A stretch of DNA of 64,000 nucleotides from Bifidobacterium animalis subsp. animalis ATCC 25527 (GTDB lineage Bacteria; Actinomycetota; Actinomycetes; Actinomycetales; Bifidobacteriaceae): contig NC_017834.1 in assembly GCF_000260715.1 (NCBI RefSeq), positions 310,001-374,000 on the forward strand. The letters run 5' to 3'. Of this stretch, positions 38,419-47,794 are shown in pieces; within the stretch, counting starts at the first letter, position 1, and the number at the start of each line of letters is the position of its first letter. The notes under the pieces are model-generated. The model was not told where the DNA came from, did no database searches, and saw only the letters and a list, made by a program, of their open reading frames with translations. The position numbers and the translations under genes were made by a program.

Positions 38419-38973
38419 TCAGCGGCCGGTGATCTCGCTGCCGACCACTTTCTCGCTCAGCGCGCGCGGGCCGCGGGTCATCGCGACCGCGCCGGAACGC
38501 ACGAGCTCGATGATGCCGTAGTGGTCGAGCAGACCGAGCAGCGCGTCAATCTTGCCGCCGGCGCCGGTCGCCTCGATCGTGAGCGACTCGGGATTGACAT
38601 CGACGACGCGCACGCGGAACAGTCTGACGATCTCAAGCACATCGGAGCGGTTCGACTGGTCCGCGGCGACCTTGATGAGCACGAGTTCGCGCTCGACGGT
38701 GGTTGATTCGTCGAGGTCGACGATCTTCAACACATGCAGCAGTTTGTTGAGCTGCTTGATGATCTGCTCGAGCGGCACCTCCTCGACGTCGGCGGTCACC
38801 GTGATGCGGGAGATATCGGGGCGCTCGGTGGGCGAGACGCTCAGCGAGTTGATGTTGAACGCACGGCGGGCGAACAGGCCGGCGATGCGTGCGAGCACAC
38901 CCGGGCGGTTCTCGACGAGCACCGACAGCGTATGACGCTGGGAACCCGGCTTGGATGCTGGATATGAAGCCAT
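38419..38973 (-). CDS. ilvN: Acetolactate synthase, regulatory (small) subunit
   Basis: A 184-residue regulatory subunit that binds valine and activates IlvB. The N-terminal ACT domain reads HTLSVLVENRPGVLARIAGL with FNINSLSVSPTE; the C-terminal domain has ALLGLLDHYGIIELVRSG. It lies 15 bp after ilvB on the minus strand with AAGGGGAAGG upstream, so the two are co-transcribed and made together. The palindrome B9 follows. Confidence 0.95.
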   Translation of the reverse strand: MASYPASKPGSQRHTLSVLVENRPGVLARIAGLFARRAFNINSLSVSPTERPDISRITVTADVEEVPLEQIIKQLNKLLHVLKIVDLDESTTVERELVLIKVAADQSNRSDVLEIVRLFRVRVVDVNPESLTIEATGAGGKIDALLGLLDHYGIIELVRSGAVAMTRGPRALSEKVVGSEITGR

Positions 38974-38988
38974 TTCGACCTTCCCCTT

Positions 38989-40917
38989 TCAGTCCTGTTC
39001 CTCGGTGATGATGGCGGCAGCCTCATCTGCCTGGGCATCGGAATCCACCGGCATGGCGGCAAGGCCGTCAGCCTGGTGCAACGGTTTGATGCCGGGCAGG
39101 TAGGTGACATTGTCGTTCGAATCGCCAGCGGCGACCATGGGCCACACCATGGCATCCTTCCACACACGGAAATCGATAAGCACCGGCCTGTCATTGATTT
39201 CGTTGGCCCGGCGAATCGCCTCTACCGCCTCGTCTTTGGTGCGTGCGCGCAATGCAACGCAGCCGTACGCCTCGGCGAGCTTGACGAAGTTCGGAACGCC
39301 CTCCAAGCCAGTCTTCTCCTCTTCATGCAGAATCGTGGCCGAGTAGTGGTTGTTGTAGAACAGGGTCTGCCACTGGCGAACCATGCCATACACGGAGTTG
39401 TTGAGCAGCGCAATCTTCACCGGGGCGCCCTCGAGGAACGCGGCGGCGAGCTCCTCACTTGTCATTTGGAACGATCCGTCGCCGTCGATGAGCCACACCG
39501 GCTTCTTGCCGTCGAAGTAGCGCTGGGAACCGATGGATGCGCCGATGGCCGCCGGCAGGCCGAAGCCCATGGTGCCCAAGCCGCCCGAGGAGATCCACTG
39601 GTGCGGGTGCGAGAAATTGATGAACTGCGTCGCCCACATCTGGTGCTGGCCCACACCGGACACCCAGATCGTCTCCGGATTTGCGGCATGCGACAGCTCC
39701 TCGACCACCCACTGCGGAGCAAGCGTGCCGTCGGTCGGCTCCTGGTAGGTGAGCGGGTATTTCTCGACCCACGAGTTGATGAGCCCCCACCATGTGGTCA
39801 GATTCGGCTTGCCGTGAATGGCATGCTGGCGTTCGATACGCGGCATGAGCGCGCTCAACACCGTCTTCACATCGCCAACGATCGGTACGTCGGGAGTGCG
39901 GTTCTTGCCAATCTCGGCCGGGTCGATATCAATGTGGACGACGCGCGCGCCGGGGGCGAAGGCCTCGAGTTTGCCCGTCACACGGTCGTCGAAGCGCGCG
40001 CCGATCGCGACGAGCAGGTCGGAACGTTGCACCGCGCCGGTCGCGGCGATCGTGCCATGCATGCCAGGCATGCCAAGCACGGCGGGGTCATCATCCGGCA
40101 CAATGCCACGCGCCGGCAATGTGGTGACAATCGGGGCACCGGTCAGATCGGAGAGCGCCTTCACCTCGGCACCGGCGTCGGAACGCACCGCGCCGCCGCC
40201 CACGTAGAGCACCGGGCGGAACGCGTGCTGGAACAGCTTGGCGGCATCGTCGAGCACGCGGCCATGTGCCTCGGTGGTCGGGTTGTAGCCGGGCAGAATC
40301 ATGCGCTGCGGCCAGCTGTAATACATGGTGCCGTTCTGGGCGGTCTTCGTCAGATCCACGACCACCGGTCCGGGACGGCCGGAACGCGCGATGTAGTGCG
40401 CCTCGGAGAGCACGCGCGGAATGTCCTGCGCGTCGGTGACCAGGTAGGAATGCTTGGCGACCGGGTAGGTGGCACCCACGATGTCGGCCTCCTGGAACGC
40501 GTCGGTGCCAATGGCGTTGACGCCCACCTGACCGGTGATCACGATCATTGGGATCGAATCCATGTTCGCGTCGGCGATGGCGGTGATCACGTTCGTGGCG
40601 CCCGGGCCTGACGTGACGATGCACACGCCCACCTCGCCGGTGGCCACGGCGTAACCCTCCGCCGCATGGCCTGCCGCCTGTTCGTGGCGCATGAGCACGA
40701 AACGGAACTTCGTGTGCTCGTCAATGGCGTCGTACACGGGCAGAATGGCGCCGCCCGGAATACCGAATACGTCTTTGACACCCAGGTCTTCCAGCGAGCG
40801 GACCAGCGCCTGTGCGCCGGTCATCTTCTCGCCGTCGACAATGGTGCGCATGTGCGTATGCTGGTTGGCGTTCGCTTTGGCCACGCCGCTGAACGCCTGC
40901 AGGGGTGTTGGTGACAC
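38989..40917 (-). CDS. ilvB: Acetolactate synthase, catalytic (large) subunit
   Basis: Condenses pyruvate with pyruvate or 2-oxobutyrate, the first step of valine, leucine and isoleucine synthesis. The thiamine-diphosphate enzyme of about 642 residues has LVRSLEDLGVKDVFGIPGGA, the catalytic glutamate in MRHEQAAGHAAEGYA, the FAD-domain stretch GMHGTIAATGAVQRSDLL and the metal-binding IDGDGSFQMTSEEL to LLNNSVYG. A GTG start at 40917 with AGAGG upstream is preferred; the frame is open to an ATG at 40971. No obvious leader peptide or attenuator was seen upstream. Confidence 0.95.
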   Translation of the reverse strand: MSPTPLQAFSGVAKANANQHTHMRTIVDGEKMTGAQALVRSLEDLGVKDVFGIPGGAILPVYDAIDEHTKFRFVLMRHEQAAGHAAEGYAVATGEVGVCIVTSGPGATNVITAIADANMDSIPMIVITGQVGVNAIGTDAFQEADIVGATYPVAKHSYLVTDAQDIPRVLSEAHYIARSGRPGPVVVDLTKTAQNGTMYYSWPQRMILPGYNPTTEAHGRVLDDAAKLFQHAFRPVLYVGGGAVRSDAGAEVKALSDLTGAPIVTTLPARGIVPDDDPAVLGMPGMHGTIAATGAVQRSDLLVAIGARFDDRVTGKLEAFAPGARVVHIDIDPAEIGKNRTPDVPIVGDVKTVLSALMPRIERQHAIHGKPNLTTWWGLINSWVEKYPLTYQEPTDGTLAPQWVVEELSHAANPETIWVSGVGQHQMWATQFINFSHPHQWISSGGLGTMGFGLPAAIGASIGSQRYFDGKKPVWLIDGDGSFQMTSEELAAAFLEGAPVKIALLNNSVYGMVRQWQTLFYNNHYSATILHEEEKTGLEGVPNFVKLAEAYGCVALRARTKDEAVEAIRRANEINDRPVLIDFRVWKDAMVWPMVAAGDSNDNVTYLPGIKPLHQADGLAAMPVDSDAQADEAAAIITEEQD

Positions 40918-41072
40918 GGTTTCCTCTTTCGTGAGATGTCTTGTATTCAAGGCATCGGCTGCGGGTGCCATTCGCGTCCCGCGCCGGGCCTTGCGTTGAT
41001 ATCCTACTGGATTTCACCGTGGTGCGGCTCCTGTGACCGCATGCTGAATGCATTTATGGATATGCCCCATTC

Positions 41073-41256
41073 CTTACGGGCCAGCCTATGCCTTACGGGA
41101 TAATATTTTCTGCTACGGGATAGGGGCATGCAGATTTTCTTCAAAAATGGCCCTTGAAAAATGGCGGTTTTGCAATTCCGACGAGGGGAATTCTTCGCGT
41201 GAGCCCTATCCCGTAACAGAAAATGCTAGCCCGTAACAGGAAGGCTAGCCCGTAAG
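41073..41256. repeat. Family A palindromic repeat block (A7)
   Basis: The left arm (41091-41123) uses TTACGGGATAA and CTACGGGATAG variants. The right arm has CTATCCCGTAACAGAAAAT (41206), which pairs with the altered left arm, then two standard TAGCCCGTAA units. The core motif CTTGAAAAATGGCGGTTTT (41153) is shared with A2 and A9. It lies between ilvB and rnc. Confidence 0.88.
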
Positions 41257-41314
41257 GTGTTGGCTGTGCGGTGTTGGCTGCGCGGCGCAGGGCATGCGCC
41301 GCAGGGCGTGCGGC

Positions 41315-42091
41315 TCAGGCGTCGGCCAGCGGGCGGCGTTCGCGCTTGCGCTCGGGCTTCGGCGCATGCTCACGCTCGTCGAGCACATGCCAGGCCTGTT
41401 CGGCCGCGGCCAGCTGCGCCTTGCGTTTGCTGCTGCCGTTGCCCACGCCGAGCACCTCCTTGGAATCGCCGAGCATGGCGAATGCGGTGAATTCGAGCGC
41501 GTACTCCGGGCCGCCGACGGACATCTGGTACCGCGGTTCCGGCAAGCCCATCTCGTGGGCCTTCACCGTGAGCGACGTCTTCCAATCGAGCGCCGGCCCC
41601 TCGGTGGCCACCTCGGCGAGTGTATCGTCGACGAGATGATGCACGACTTCGCGCGCCTTGTCCACGCCGTACTGCACGAAGGTTGCGCCGATCAGCGACT
41701 CCACAATGTCGCACAGAATCGAGCTTTTCTCGGCGCCGCCCTGCTCGCTCTCGCCGTGGCCCAGCAGAATATACGGACCCACGTGCAGCTGGTCGCGCGC
41801 AATCGCGCTCAGCGACTCCTCCGATACGGCCTTCGCGCGAATCTTCGCCAACTGGCCCTCACTTTTGTCGGGATACTGTTTGAACAGCGTCTCGGTGACG
41901 ACGAATTCGAGCACCGCGTCGCCGAGGAACTCAAGCCGCTCGTAGTTCTTCACACCCTCGTGCTCGTGCGAGAACGAGCGGTGGGTGAGTGCCTCGACGA
42001 GCAGATCGGTCTCCAATGTGGTGCCGAGCGCGGTGAACAGCTTCTGCATTGCCGATTCGCCGATTTCCTGCGTGCTTACACGAACACTCAT
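41315..42091 (-). CDS. rnc: Ribonuclease III
   Basis: Cleaves double-stranded RNA in rRNA and mRNA processing. The 258-residue product has the nuclease domain with the signature NYERLEFLGDAVLEFVVTE, catalytic ESLIGATFVQYG, then the dsRNA-binding domain (WKTSLTVKAHEMGLPEPRY, GVGNGSSKRKAQLAAAEQAW). GGAG precedes the ATG at 42091; the frame is open further upstream but through family B hairpins. The many long hairpins in this genome are possible substrates. Confidence 0.95.
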   Translation of the reverse strand: MSVRVSTQEIGESAMQKLFTALGTTLETDLLVEALTHRSFSHEHEGVKNYERLEFLGDAVLEFVVTETLFKQYPDKSEGQLAKIRAKAVSEESLSAIARDQLHVGPYILLGHGESEQGGAEKSSILCDIVESLIGATFVQYGVDKAREVVHHLVDDTLAEVATEGPALDWKTSLTVKAHEMGLPEPRYQMSVGGPEYALEFTAFAMLGDSKEVLGVGNGSSKRKAQLAAAEQAWHVLDEREHAPKPERKRERRPLADA

Positions 42092-42181
42092 AATGCTCCA
42101 GATTCCCTCGATTTGGCTTCCTTGCACAGAGTGTAGTCTGTGTGCCCTACGCGCGCCCTCCGTACAGGGAGCAGATTCGTC

Positions 42182-42364
42182 TGCGTAATCGGGGACGGTT
42201 TGCTTGCCCAATCTGTCTCTTTTTACGCAAAGTAAGGGATGCGGCGGGTATGAGACACGCAAGGTGAGGAGAATCTGCGTAAATGGGGACGGTTTGACCG
42301 AATAATCTGTCCCTTTTTGCGCAGGGTGGGAGATGCGGTGGGTATTTCGTCCCCGATTACGCAA
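42182..42364. repeat. Family B hairpins (B7)
   Basis: Two 48-nt hairpins (42182-42229 and 42276-42323), and a lone right-arm copy CGTCCCCGATTACGCA (ending 42364) that matches the first copy's left arm TGCGTAATCGGGGACG in reverse. This is the gap between rpmF and rnc; no gene is present. Confidence 0.85.
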
Positions 42365-42401
42365 GTAAAACCGAAACAAGTAAAACCGAAACAATCTGCG
42401 C

Positions 42402-42441
42402 GCATAAAAAAATCCCCGCCACCCGTCGATGGCAGGGATTT
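42402..42441 (-). terminator. Rho-independent terminator of rpmF
   Basis: On the minus strand AAATCCCTGCCA and TGGCGGGGATTT form a 12-bp stem with one G-U, followed by TTTT. It begins 14 bp after the rpmF stop. Confidence 0.9.
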
Positions 42442-42454
42442 CGTGAAGTTCAAC

Positions 42455-42649
42455 TCACTTGGTGTGGGCGGAACGGATCGCCTCGCGGTAGACGCGGCCA
42501 CGGTAGGAGCCGCAGCTCGGGCAGGCCACGTGAGCGAGCGTCGGGGCGCCGCAGTTCGGGCAAGTGATGGTCTGGGCAGCCTTGGCCTTCCAGGTGGAAC
42601 GACGCGTACGCGTGTTGGCGCGCGACATCTTGTACTTTGGCAGTGCCAT
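42455..42649 (-). CDS. rpmF: 50S ribosomal protein L32
   Basis: A 64-residue ribosomal protein: [20 protein letters not shown] and the zinc-binding [18 protein letters not shown] with four cysteines. It follows the DUF177 gene by 78 bp, the conserved DUF177-rpmF pair, and ends in its own terminator. Confidence 0.96.
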
Positions 42650-42727
42650 TGTTTATCCTCTGTTTCGTTCGAACATATGAGCTTAAGCGTTCAGAATCTT
42701 AACGCATATGCTGTACAAACGCGCGTC

Positions 42728-43324
42728 TCACTCGCCCTGCTCGCGTTCGAGCTGCTCTTTGAACGCCTCCAGATCGGCGAAACGCAGGTCGGTCACCTCA
42801 TGCACATGCTCGGGATTCTCGTTGAGATCGAGACCGCACTGCGGGCACAGACCCTTGCAATCCGGCTTGCAGAGCGGATTGAGCGGCAGCGCGCTCACGA
42901 AGGTGTCACGCAGCAGCGGCTCGATGTTCGCGAACGCGCCGTTGTCGATGAGCGGGTATGTGTCGCCCGACTCCTCCTCGCCGGCGATGATCTCTACATC
43001 TTCGTTCCTGGTCTTGCCGGCATCGGCGTCCTCATATGGGAAGAACGCGGTGACCTGCTCGCTCCAGTCCCCGCTCAGATCTCTGTCACACCGCGCGCAC
43101 ACCGCAGTGACCGGCGCCGTGAACGTGCCGGTGAAAATGAGACCGTCGATAATCGAGTCGAACTGGCCGTTCACATGGATTGGTTCGCCCTCCTTGACGC
43201 CCACAATCGAGTCGCCGATGCCGCCGGGTGCCGGGAAATCACGGTCGACCTGCATGGTCTGGCCCGCGCGCGAGCCGACCTGGGCCACCGGAACCGTCCA
43301 ATCTGTGTATTCAATACGTGCCAT
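42728..43324 (-). CDS. DUF177 (YceD) family protein
   Basis: A 198-residue protein with the family hallmarks: TAVCARCDRDLSGDWSEQVT near the middle and the C-terminal motif LNPLCKPDCKGLCPQCGLDLN. DUF177 proteins are nearly always next to rpmF, as here. In other organisms the family is linked to 23S rRNA or ribosome large-subunit synthesis. The cysteine clusters suggest a metal site, although members vary. Confidence 0.93.
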   Translation of the reverse strand: MARIEYTDWTVPVAQVGSRAGQTMQVDRDFPAPGGIGDSIVGVKEGEPIHVNGQFDSIIDGLIFTGTFTAPVTAVCARCDRDLSGDWSEQVTAFFPYEDADAGKTRNEDVEIIAGEEESGDTYPLIDNGAFANIEPLLRDTFVSALPLNPLCKPDCKGLCPQCGLDLNENPEHVHEVTDLRFADLEAFKEQLEREQGE

Positions 43325-43430
43325 TCGCCTGTTCCACCTTGCTTGGATTACTTGATACGCTCAGTCAACCCGCGCCGCCGTGTCGCTATTCCGCGGGTCG
43401 CGAAAGGGAGCGTGCATGCGGTGCCGCACG

Positions 43431-44132
43431 TCAGTCCTGCGGATAATCGGATTCCTCGGCGTGCGGGAGCTCCTCGCGCGCCTTCGCCTCGCGCTCCTCG
43501 AGCACGTTCAGGCCGCCCTCGACGTCGCGCGTCATCTTGCCGAGCTGACTGTGCAGCTCGTTCATGATCTTGATGCAGTACTGGTCGGCGCCCGAGGTGA
43601 GACGGTCGCTTGCGGCCTGCGCCTTGTCGATCATCGTCTTTGCCTTCTGACGCGCGATCTCGGTCACCTTCTCCTGGGAGGCGAGATAGTCCGCGCGCTC
43701 GTTCGCATCGCGAATGATGTTCGCCGCTCGCGCCTGCGCGGTGGAGATGATCACGTTCGCCTGCGAATTCGCGTTCGCGAGCCTGCCCTCCGCCTCGCGC
43801 ATCAGCGCGCTCGCACGCTCGAGCTGCACGGGCAGCTTGGTTTTGAGATCCTCGAGCTTGTCGAGGAAATCGTCACGGTCGATCTTCACGCTAGACGGGG
43901 AGAACATGGACCCCTTGGCACTCGTGATCATCTCCTCGAGCGAGTCGATGATATCGTACACCGTGGTGAACTCGGCCTTGCGCAGCGCATCCGGGTCGGG
44001 GGCATTGTCGCGCAGATCGGGCAGGTCGTCCATGTTAAACGTGGGCCTGCGGGCGGAGGAGTCCTGCGGTGGTTGCGGGGCGTCGTTGCCGTCGCCGTGA
44101 ATGGTCTGCGTGCTCGAATCGTTCTGAGCCAT
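43431..44132 (-). CDS. DivIVA-like coiled-coil protein, SepIVA-like
   Basis: A 233-residue soluble protein. After a Gln/Pro/Asp-rich N-terminus of about 40 residues comes TTVYDIIDSLEEMITSAKG, then a long coiled coil rich in Ala, Glu and Arg (LMREAEGRLANANSQANVII). Actinobacterial homologues in the same place, between coaD and DUF177-rpmF, include the mycobacterial septum protein SepIVA. A role in septation or polar growth is inferred from this context. GAGAGGAGAG precedes the ATG at 44132. Confidence 0.78.
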   Translation of the reverse strand: MAQNDSSTQTIHGDGNDAPQPPQDSSARRPTFNMDDLPDLRDNAPDPDALRKAEFTTVYDIIDSLEEMITSAKGSMFSPSSVKIDRDDFLDKLEDLKTKLPVQLERASALMREAEGRLANANSQANVIISTAQARAANIIRDANERADYLASQEKVTEIARQKAKTMIDKAQAASDRLTSGADQYCIKIMNELHSQLGKMTRDVEGGLNVLEEREAKAREELPHAEESDYPQD

Positions 44133-44182
44133 GCTCTCTCCTCTCAACGCGGGCGCATACCCATAGGTCCGCAGTCGCGCTG

Positions 44183-44662
44183 CTAGCGCAGCGCCTTCTC
44201 TAATAATGGCACAACGTAGTCTGGAACCATGCCGGTGATGTCACCGCTATGACGTGCGACGTCCTTCACCACGGAGCTCGAGATGTGTTCCAGCACAGGA
44301 TTGGCGGGCAGGAACATCGTCTCCACATCGGCGAGGTGACGGTTCACGAGCGCCATGCCGAGCTCGGCCTCATAGTCGCCGTTCTGGCGCAGCCCCTTCA
44401 CAATGACGGGGGAGCCGACCTTGCGGCAGTAGTCGGTGATCAGGCCGTCGGTCCATGCGACCACGTAATTCGTCATGCCGGAGTCGGCCAGCGCGTGCTT
44501 GATGATGTCCACGCGTTCGGTCTCGGTGAACAGCGGCTTCTTCATGGCATTCACCGCGACCACCACATGCACCTCGTCGAACAGGCGGCAGCAACGCGTG
44601 ATTACATCGATATGGCCGTTCGTCACAGGGTCGAACGAGCCGGGGCATACAGCGATTGTCAT
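44183..44662 (-). CDS. coaD: Phosphopantetheine adenylyltransferase
   Basis: Transfers AMP to 4'-phosphopantetheine, the penultimate step of coenzyme A synthesis. The 159-residue nucleotidyltransferase has [20 protein letters not shown] (HxGH-type TNGHID), [18 protein letters not shown] and [16 protein letters not shown]. The ATG at 44662 gives the family length; the frame is open upstream only by chance. It heads the block coaD, SepIVA-like, DUF177, rpmF. Confidence 0.96.
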   Translation of the reverse strand: MTIAVCPGSFDPVTNGHIDVITRCCRLFDEVHVVVAVNAMKKPLFTETERVDIIKHALADSGMTNYVVAWTDGLITDYCRKVGSPVIVKGLRQNGDYEAELGMALVNRHLADVETMFLPANPVLEHISSSVVKDVARHSGDITGMVPDYVVPLLEKALR

Positions 44663-44837
44663 ATCTCTACAGCCTAATGGTGGGGCTATGCAATTGGCTG
44701 GCCGGGAAATTCGGGAAAGAGATGCGGCACGGGGCGATGAGATGAGACGCGGATGGGGCGAACTGGGCTGGGCGTAGAATCTGTAGACAGGAATAGAGAA
44801 TGAAGTTGCAGGATTGTATAGCCGAATAGGAGGAATC

Positions 44838-45131
44838 ATGAGCTTTGCATACAATGACGCACTCGACGATAACACGACGGCGGCAACCGAGCCGAGCAGT
44901 GACACCGGCACCGCGGTGCTCGAAAGGCCGAAGGCACAGGAGCGGCGGGCGGACGACGGCGACGCCGACCGGTTCGCGCATTACGTGTCACGCGACCGCA
45001 TCGCCGAGTCGCGCCTGACCGGCCGCCCGGTGGTGGCGTTGTGCGGCAAGGTGTGGGTGCCGAAGCGCAACCCGAAGGACTACCCGATCTGCCCGGAGTG
45101 CAAGCGCATTTACGAGGAGATGACGAAGTAA
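44838..45131 (+). CDS. DUF3039 family protein
   Basis: A 97-residue actinobacterial protein. The N-terminal 35 residues are variable; the conserved part is [40 protein letters not shown] and [11 protein letters not shown]. The three cysteines (CGK, CPEC) hint at a zinc site. Function unknown. TAGGAGGAATC before ATG 44838 is a strong ribosome-binding site. A 25-bp stem hairpin of family A follows the stop. Confidence 0.9.
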   Translation: MSFAYNDALDDNTTAATEPSSDTGTAVLERPKAQERRADDGDADRFAHYVSRDRIAESRLTGRPVVALCGKVWVPKRNPKDYPICPECKRIYEEMTK

Positions 45132-45149
45132 TCCATCGCCGCCAGCTGT

Positions 45150-45206
45150 CTGTTACGGGCCAGGGCGCACTCCGCGCAAATCGGAGTGCGCCCTGGCCCG
45201 TAACAG
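45150..45206. repeat. Family A hairpin with perfect 25-bp stem (A8)
   Basis: CTGTTACGGGCCAGGGCGCA (45150) through CTCCG and its exact complement (45182-45206) surround the seven-base loop CGCAAAT. It lies between the convergent DUF3039 and aldo/keto reductase genes, six bases before the latter's stop, and is a likely bidirectional terminator. Only one TTACGGGC unit remains on each side. Confidence 0.92.
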
Positions 45207-45212
45207 TATGAA

Positions 45213-46220
45213 TTAGAGCGAGATTGAATCGATCTTGGCGAGCTCCTCCGGCGTGAAGTGCGTGTTGTCGAGCGCGGCGATGTCATCGAGAATCTGCTGC
45301 GGTTTCGAAGCGCCGACGAGCACGGTGGTCACGGCAGGGTCGTTGAGCAGCCACGCGAGCGACATCTCGGCGAGCGTCTGCCCGCGGGAGAGCGCGAGGT
45401 CGTTGAGTTCGCGAATCTGGGTGAGACGCGACTCGGTGAGCGCGGACTTGTTCAGGAACCGGTCGTCGTGCCCAATGCGACTATCGGCAGGAATGCCGTT
45501 GAGATACCGGTTCGTAAGCAGTCCCTGCTCAAGCGGCGAGAACGTGATGAGACCCTTGCCGAGCTTGCGCGTCGCCTCCTTGAGCCCATTGCGCTCGATG
45601 GTGCGGTCGAAGATGTTGTAGCGGTTCTGGTTGATGATGAACGGCACATGGCGCTCGTCGAGCATCTGCGCGGCCTGTTCGAGCAGCGGGCCATCGTAGT
45701 TCGAAAGCCCCACATACAGCGCGCGGCCGCTCGTTACCGCGGTCTCGAGCGCGCCGACCGTCTCCTCCAACGGCGTGTTCGGGTCGGGGCAGTGATGGTA
45801 GAAAATGTCCACATAGTCGAGACCAAGCCGTTCGAGCGACTGATCGAGGCTCGCGAGCAGGTATTTGCGGCTGCCGCCGACGCCGTTCGGTCCCGCCCAC
45901 ATGTCGAACCCGGCCTTCGTGGAGATGATGAGCTCGTCGCGGTACGGGCGCAGACTCTCGCGCATGATGTGCCCGAAATTGCGTTCCGCGGCGCCGTACA
46001 TAGGGCCGTAGTTGTTGGCGAGATCGAAATGGAAGATGCCGTGGTCGAACGCGGTGAACACGACCTGCTGCATCTGCCCATACGGCGTCAGATCGCCGAA
46101 ATTATGCCACAGGCCAAGCGCGATGCGCGGCAATTGCAGACCGCTCGTGCCGACATGCGCGTACTGCATGCGGTCGTAGCGGCCCGGGGCGGGCGAATAG
46201 TGCGTGATGAAATCTGGCAT
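45213..46220 (-). CDS. Aldo/keto reductase, YghZ (Gpr) type
   Basis: A 335-residue NADPH-dependent TIM-barrel reductase. HFDLANNYGPMYGAAERNFG carries the catalytic aspartate and tyrosine, ELIISTKAGFDMWAGPNG the lysine, and DIFYHHCPDPNTPLEET the histidine. ALNWLLND-like LAWLLNDPAVTTVLVGASKP is the cofactor end. The MWAGPNGVGGSRKYLLASLD stretch and length match the L-glyceraldehyde 3-phosphate reductase group (YghZ). The physiological substrate is not certain. A stand-alone gene. Confidence 0.92.
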   Translation of the reverse strand: MPDFITHYSPAPGRYDRMQYAHVGTSGLQLPRIALGLWHNFGDLTPYGQMQQVVFTAFDHGIFHFDLANNYGPMYGAAERNFGHIMRESLRPYRDELIISTKAGFDMWAGPNGVGGSRKYLLASLDQSLERLGLDYVDIFYHHCPDPNTPLEETVGALETAVTSGRALYVGLSNYDGPLLEQAAQMLDERHVPFIINQNRYNIFDRTIERNGLKEATRKLGKGLITFSPLEQGLLTNRYLNGIPADSRIGHDDRFLNKSALTESRLTQIRELNDLALSRGQTLAEMSLAWLLNDPAVTTVLVGASKPQQILDDIAALDNTHFTPEELAKIDSISL

Positions 46221-46298
46221 CGGAACCTCTTCTTTGTTGCTGTGTTTGCGTGTGATATGCCGACTCCAGAATACCGCGAACGTGCCGCGAATTGCGGA

Positions 46299-47621
46299 TC
46301 AGAGCACCTCGAGCTTCGTCGGGATCACGGGCTCGCCTCGCATGAGCGACTGCGCGGTGATCGGCAGCTTGGCGAGCGCCTTGGCATGGTAATCCTGCGC
46401 CGCCATGAGCCCGTCGTGACCCTGGAACTGCGAGTCGACCGTGCCATTGACGACGAAGTCGGTGAGCAGATCTTCCCACCCCTCGCCCGGCACGAAGTTC
46501 TCGAGCGCGCTCTCCGAACCGGAGATGACGTGTTCGCAGTCGGCAAGCGAGTATTCGTATGAACGGAAGGCGAGCTTGGCGCCCGGTGCCGTCGCCTTGT
46601 CCACAGACTTCTTCGCCACCGGTTCCATGCGGCCGTCCTTGTTCGCGCGTTCGGTGAGTTTGTAGACCATGGCGCAGGTGGGCGCCCCCGAGCCGGTGAC
46701 CAGCTGCGTGCCGACGCCGTAGGAGTCGACAGGCGCGGTCTGCAGCGAGGCGATCGCATACTCGTCGAGGTCGTTCGTCACCGTGATCTTCGTATTCGTG
46801 GCGCCGAGCGCGTCGAGCTGATTGCGCACACGCTGGGCGAGCGCGGCGAGATCGCCGGAGTCGATGCGCACGCCGCCCAGATTCGGACCGGCCACCTCGA
46901 CGGCAGTCTTCACGGCCTCCTCAATGTTGTACGTGTCAACGAGCAGCGTCGTGTTCGTGCCGAGTGCGGCGATCTGCGATTCGAAGGCCTGGCGCTCGCT
47001 GTCATGCACGAGTGTGAAGCAGTGCGCGGCCGTGCCGATTGCCGGCAGGTCGTACAGTCTGGCGGCGAGCAGATTCGCGGTGCCCTTGAATCCGCCCACG
47101 ATCGACGCGCGCGCGGCGGCGACGGCGGCCCACTCGTTCGTGCGGCGACCGCCCATGTCCATGCACGGGCGGTTCTTCGCGGCCGTGACCATGCGCGAGG
47201 CGGCCGCGGCGACAGCGGAATCGTAGTTGAGGATCGACAGAATGAGCGTCTCGAGCAGCGTGCACTCGCCGAAGGAACCGCGCACCTGCAGAATCGGCGA
47301 ATTCGGGAAGTACACCTCGCCCTCGCGGTAGCCGCGGATCGAACCCGTGAAATGGTAGTTTTCGAGCCACTTGACGGTGTCCCGGCTCACAATGTGGCGG
47401 TCGGAGAGGAATTTCAGGTCGGCGTCGTCGAGGTGGAAGTCCTCGAGCGCGTCGAGCAGACGTCCGATGCCGGCGGCCACGCCGTAGCGTCGTCCTTCGG
47501 GCAGATGCCGTGTGAACACGTCGAATACGCAGGGGCGGTTCGCCGTGCCGTCCTGCAGCGTGGCGTCAAGCATTGTGTACTCATACATGTCGGTCATGAG
47601 CGACGGGTCGTAAACCACCAT
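46299..47621 (-). CDS. pncB: Nicotinate phosphoribosyltransferase
   Basis: Converts nicotinate, PRPP and ATP to nicotinate mononucleotide in the NAD salvage pathway. The 440-residue protein starts SLMTDMYEYTMLDATLQDG and has FDVFTRHLPEGRRYGVAAGI, GGFKGTANLLAARLYDLPAIGTAAH (catalytic region), LVDTYNIEEAV and VRIDSGDLAALAQRVR. AGGAG lies before the ATG. The AKR gene follows 78 bp downstream. Confidence 0.94.
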   Translation of the reverse strand: MVVYDPSLMTDMYEYTMLDATLQDGTANRPCVFDVFTRHLPEGRRYGVAAGIGRLLDALEDFHLDDADLKFLSDRHIVSRDTVKWLENYHFTGSIRGYREGEVYFPNSPILQVRGSFGECTLLETLILSILNYDSAVAAAASRMVTAAKNRPCMDMGGRRTNEWAAVAAARASIVGGFKGTANLLAARLYDLPAIGTAAHCFTLVHDSERQAFESQIAALGTNTTLLVDTYNIEEAVKTAVEVAGPNLGGVRIDSGDLAALAQRVRNQLDALGATNTKITVTNDLDEYAIASLQTAPVDSYGVGTQLVTGSGAPTCAMVYKLTERANKDGRMEPVAKKSVDKATAPGAKLAFRSYEYSLADCEHVISGSESALENFVPGEGWEDLLTDFVVNGTVDSQFQGHDGLMAAQDYHAKALAKLPITAQSLMRGEPVIPTKLEVL

Positions 47622-47794
47622 GGTGTCTCCTGTGTTAGTGGTGAGCTTCTCTTGGCTTGTTCTCTTGTGTGATCTCTTCGCGATTGGCCGGGGCGGCTGT
47701 GAATTCGCCGCGCGCGGATGTCGTTGTTCCCCAGCCTAGTCGAATGAGCGCGCAAATATGCGCGGATGTCATTATTCGGGGTCTTATTGTGTGC

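Noticed and set aside
40918..41072. ilvB leader peptide and attenuator
   Set aside because: No short frame rich in Ile, Val or Leu codons followed by alternative hairpins was seen; the region ends in family A block A7.
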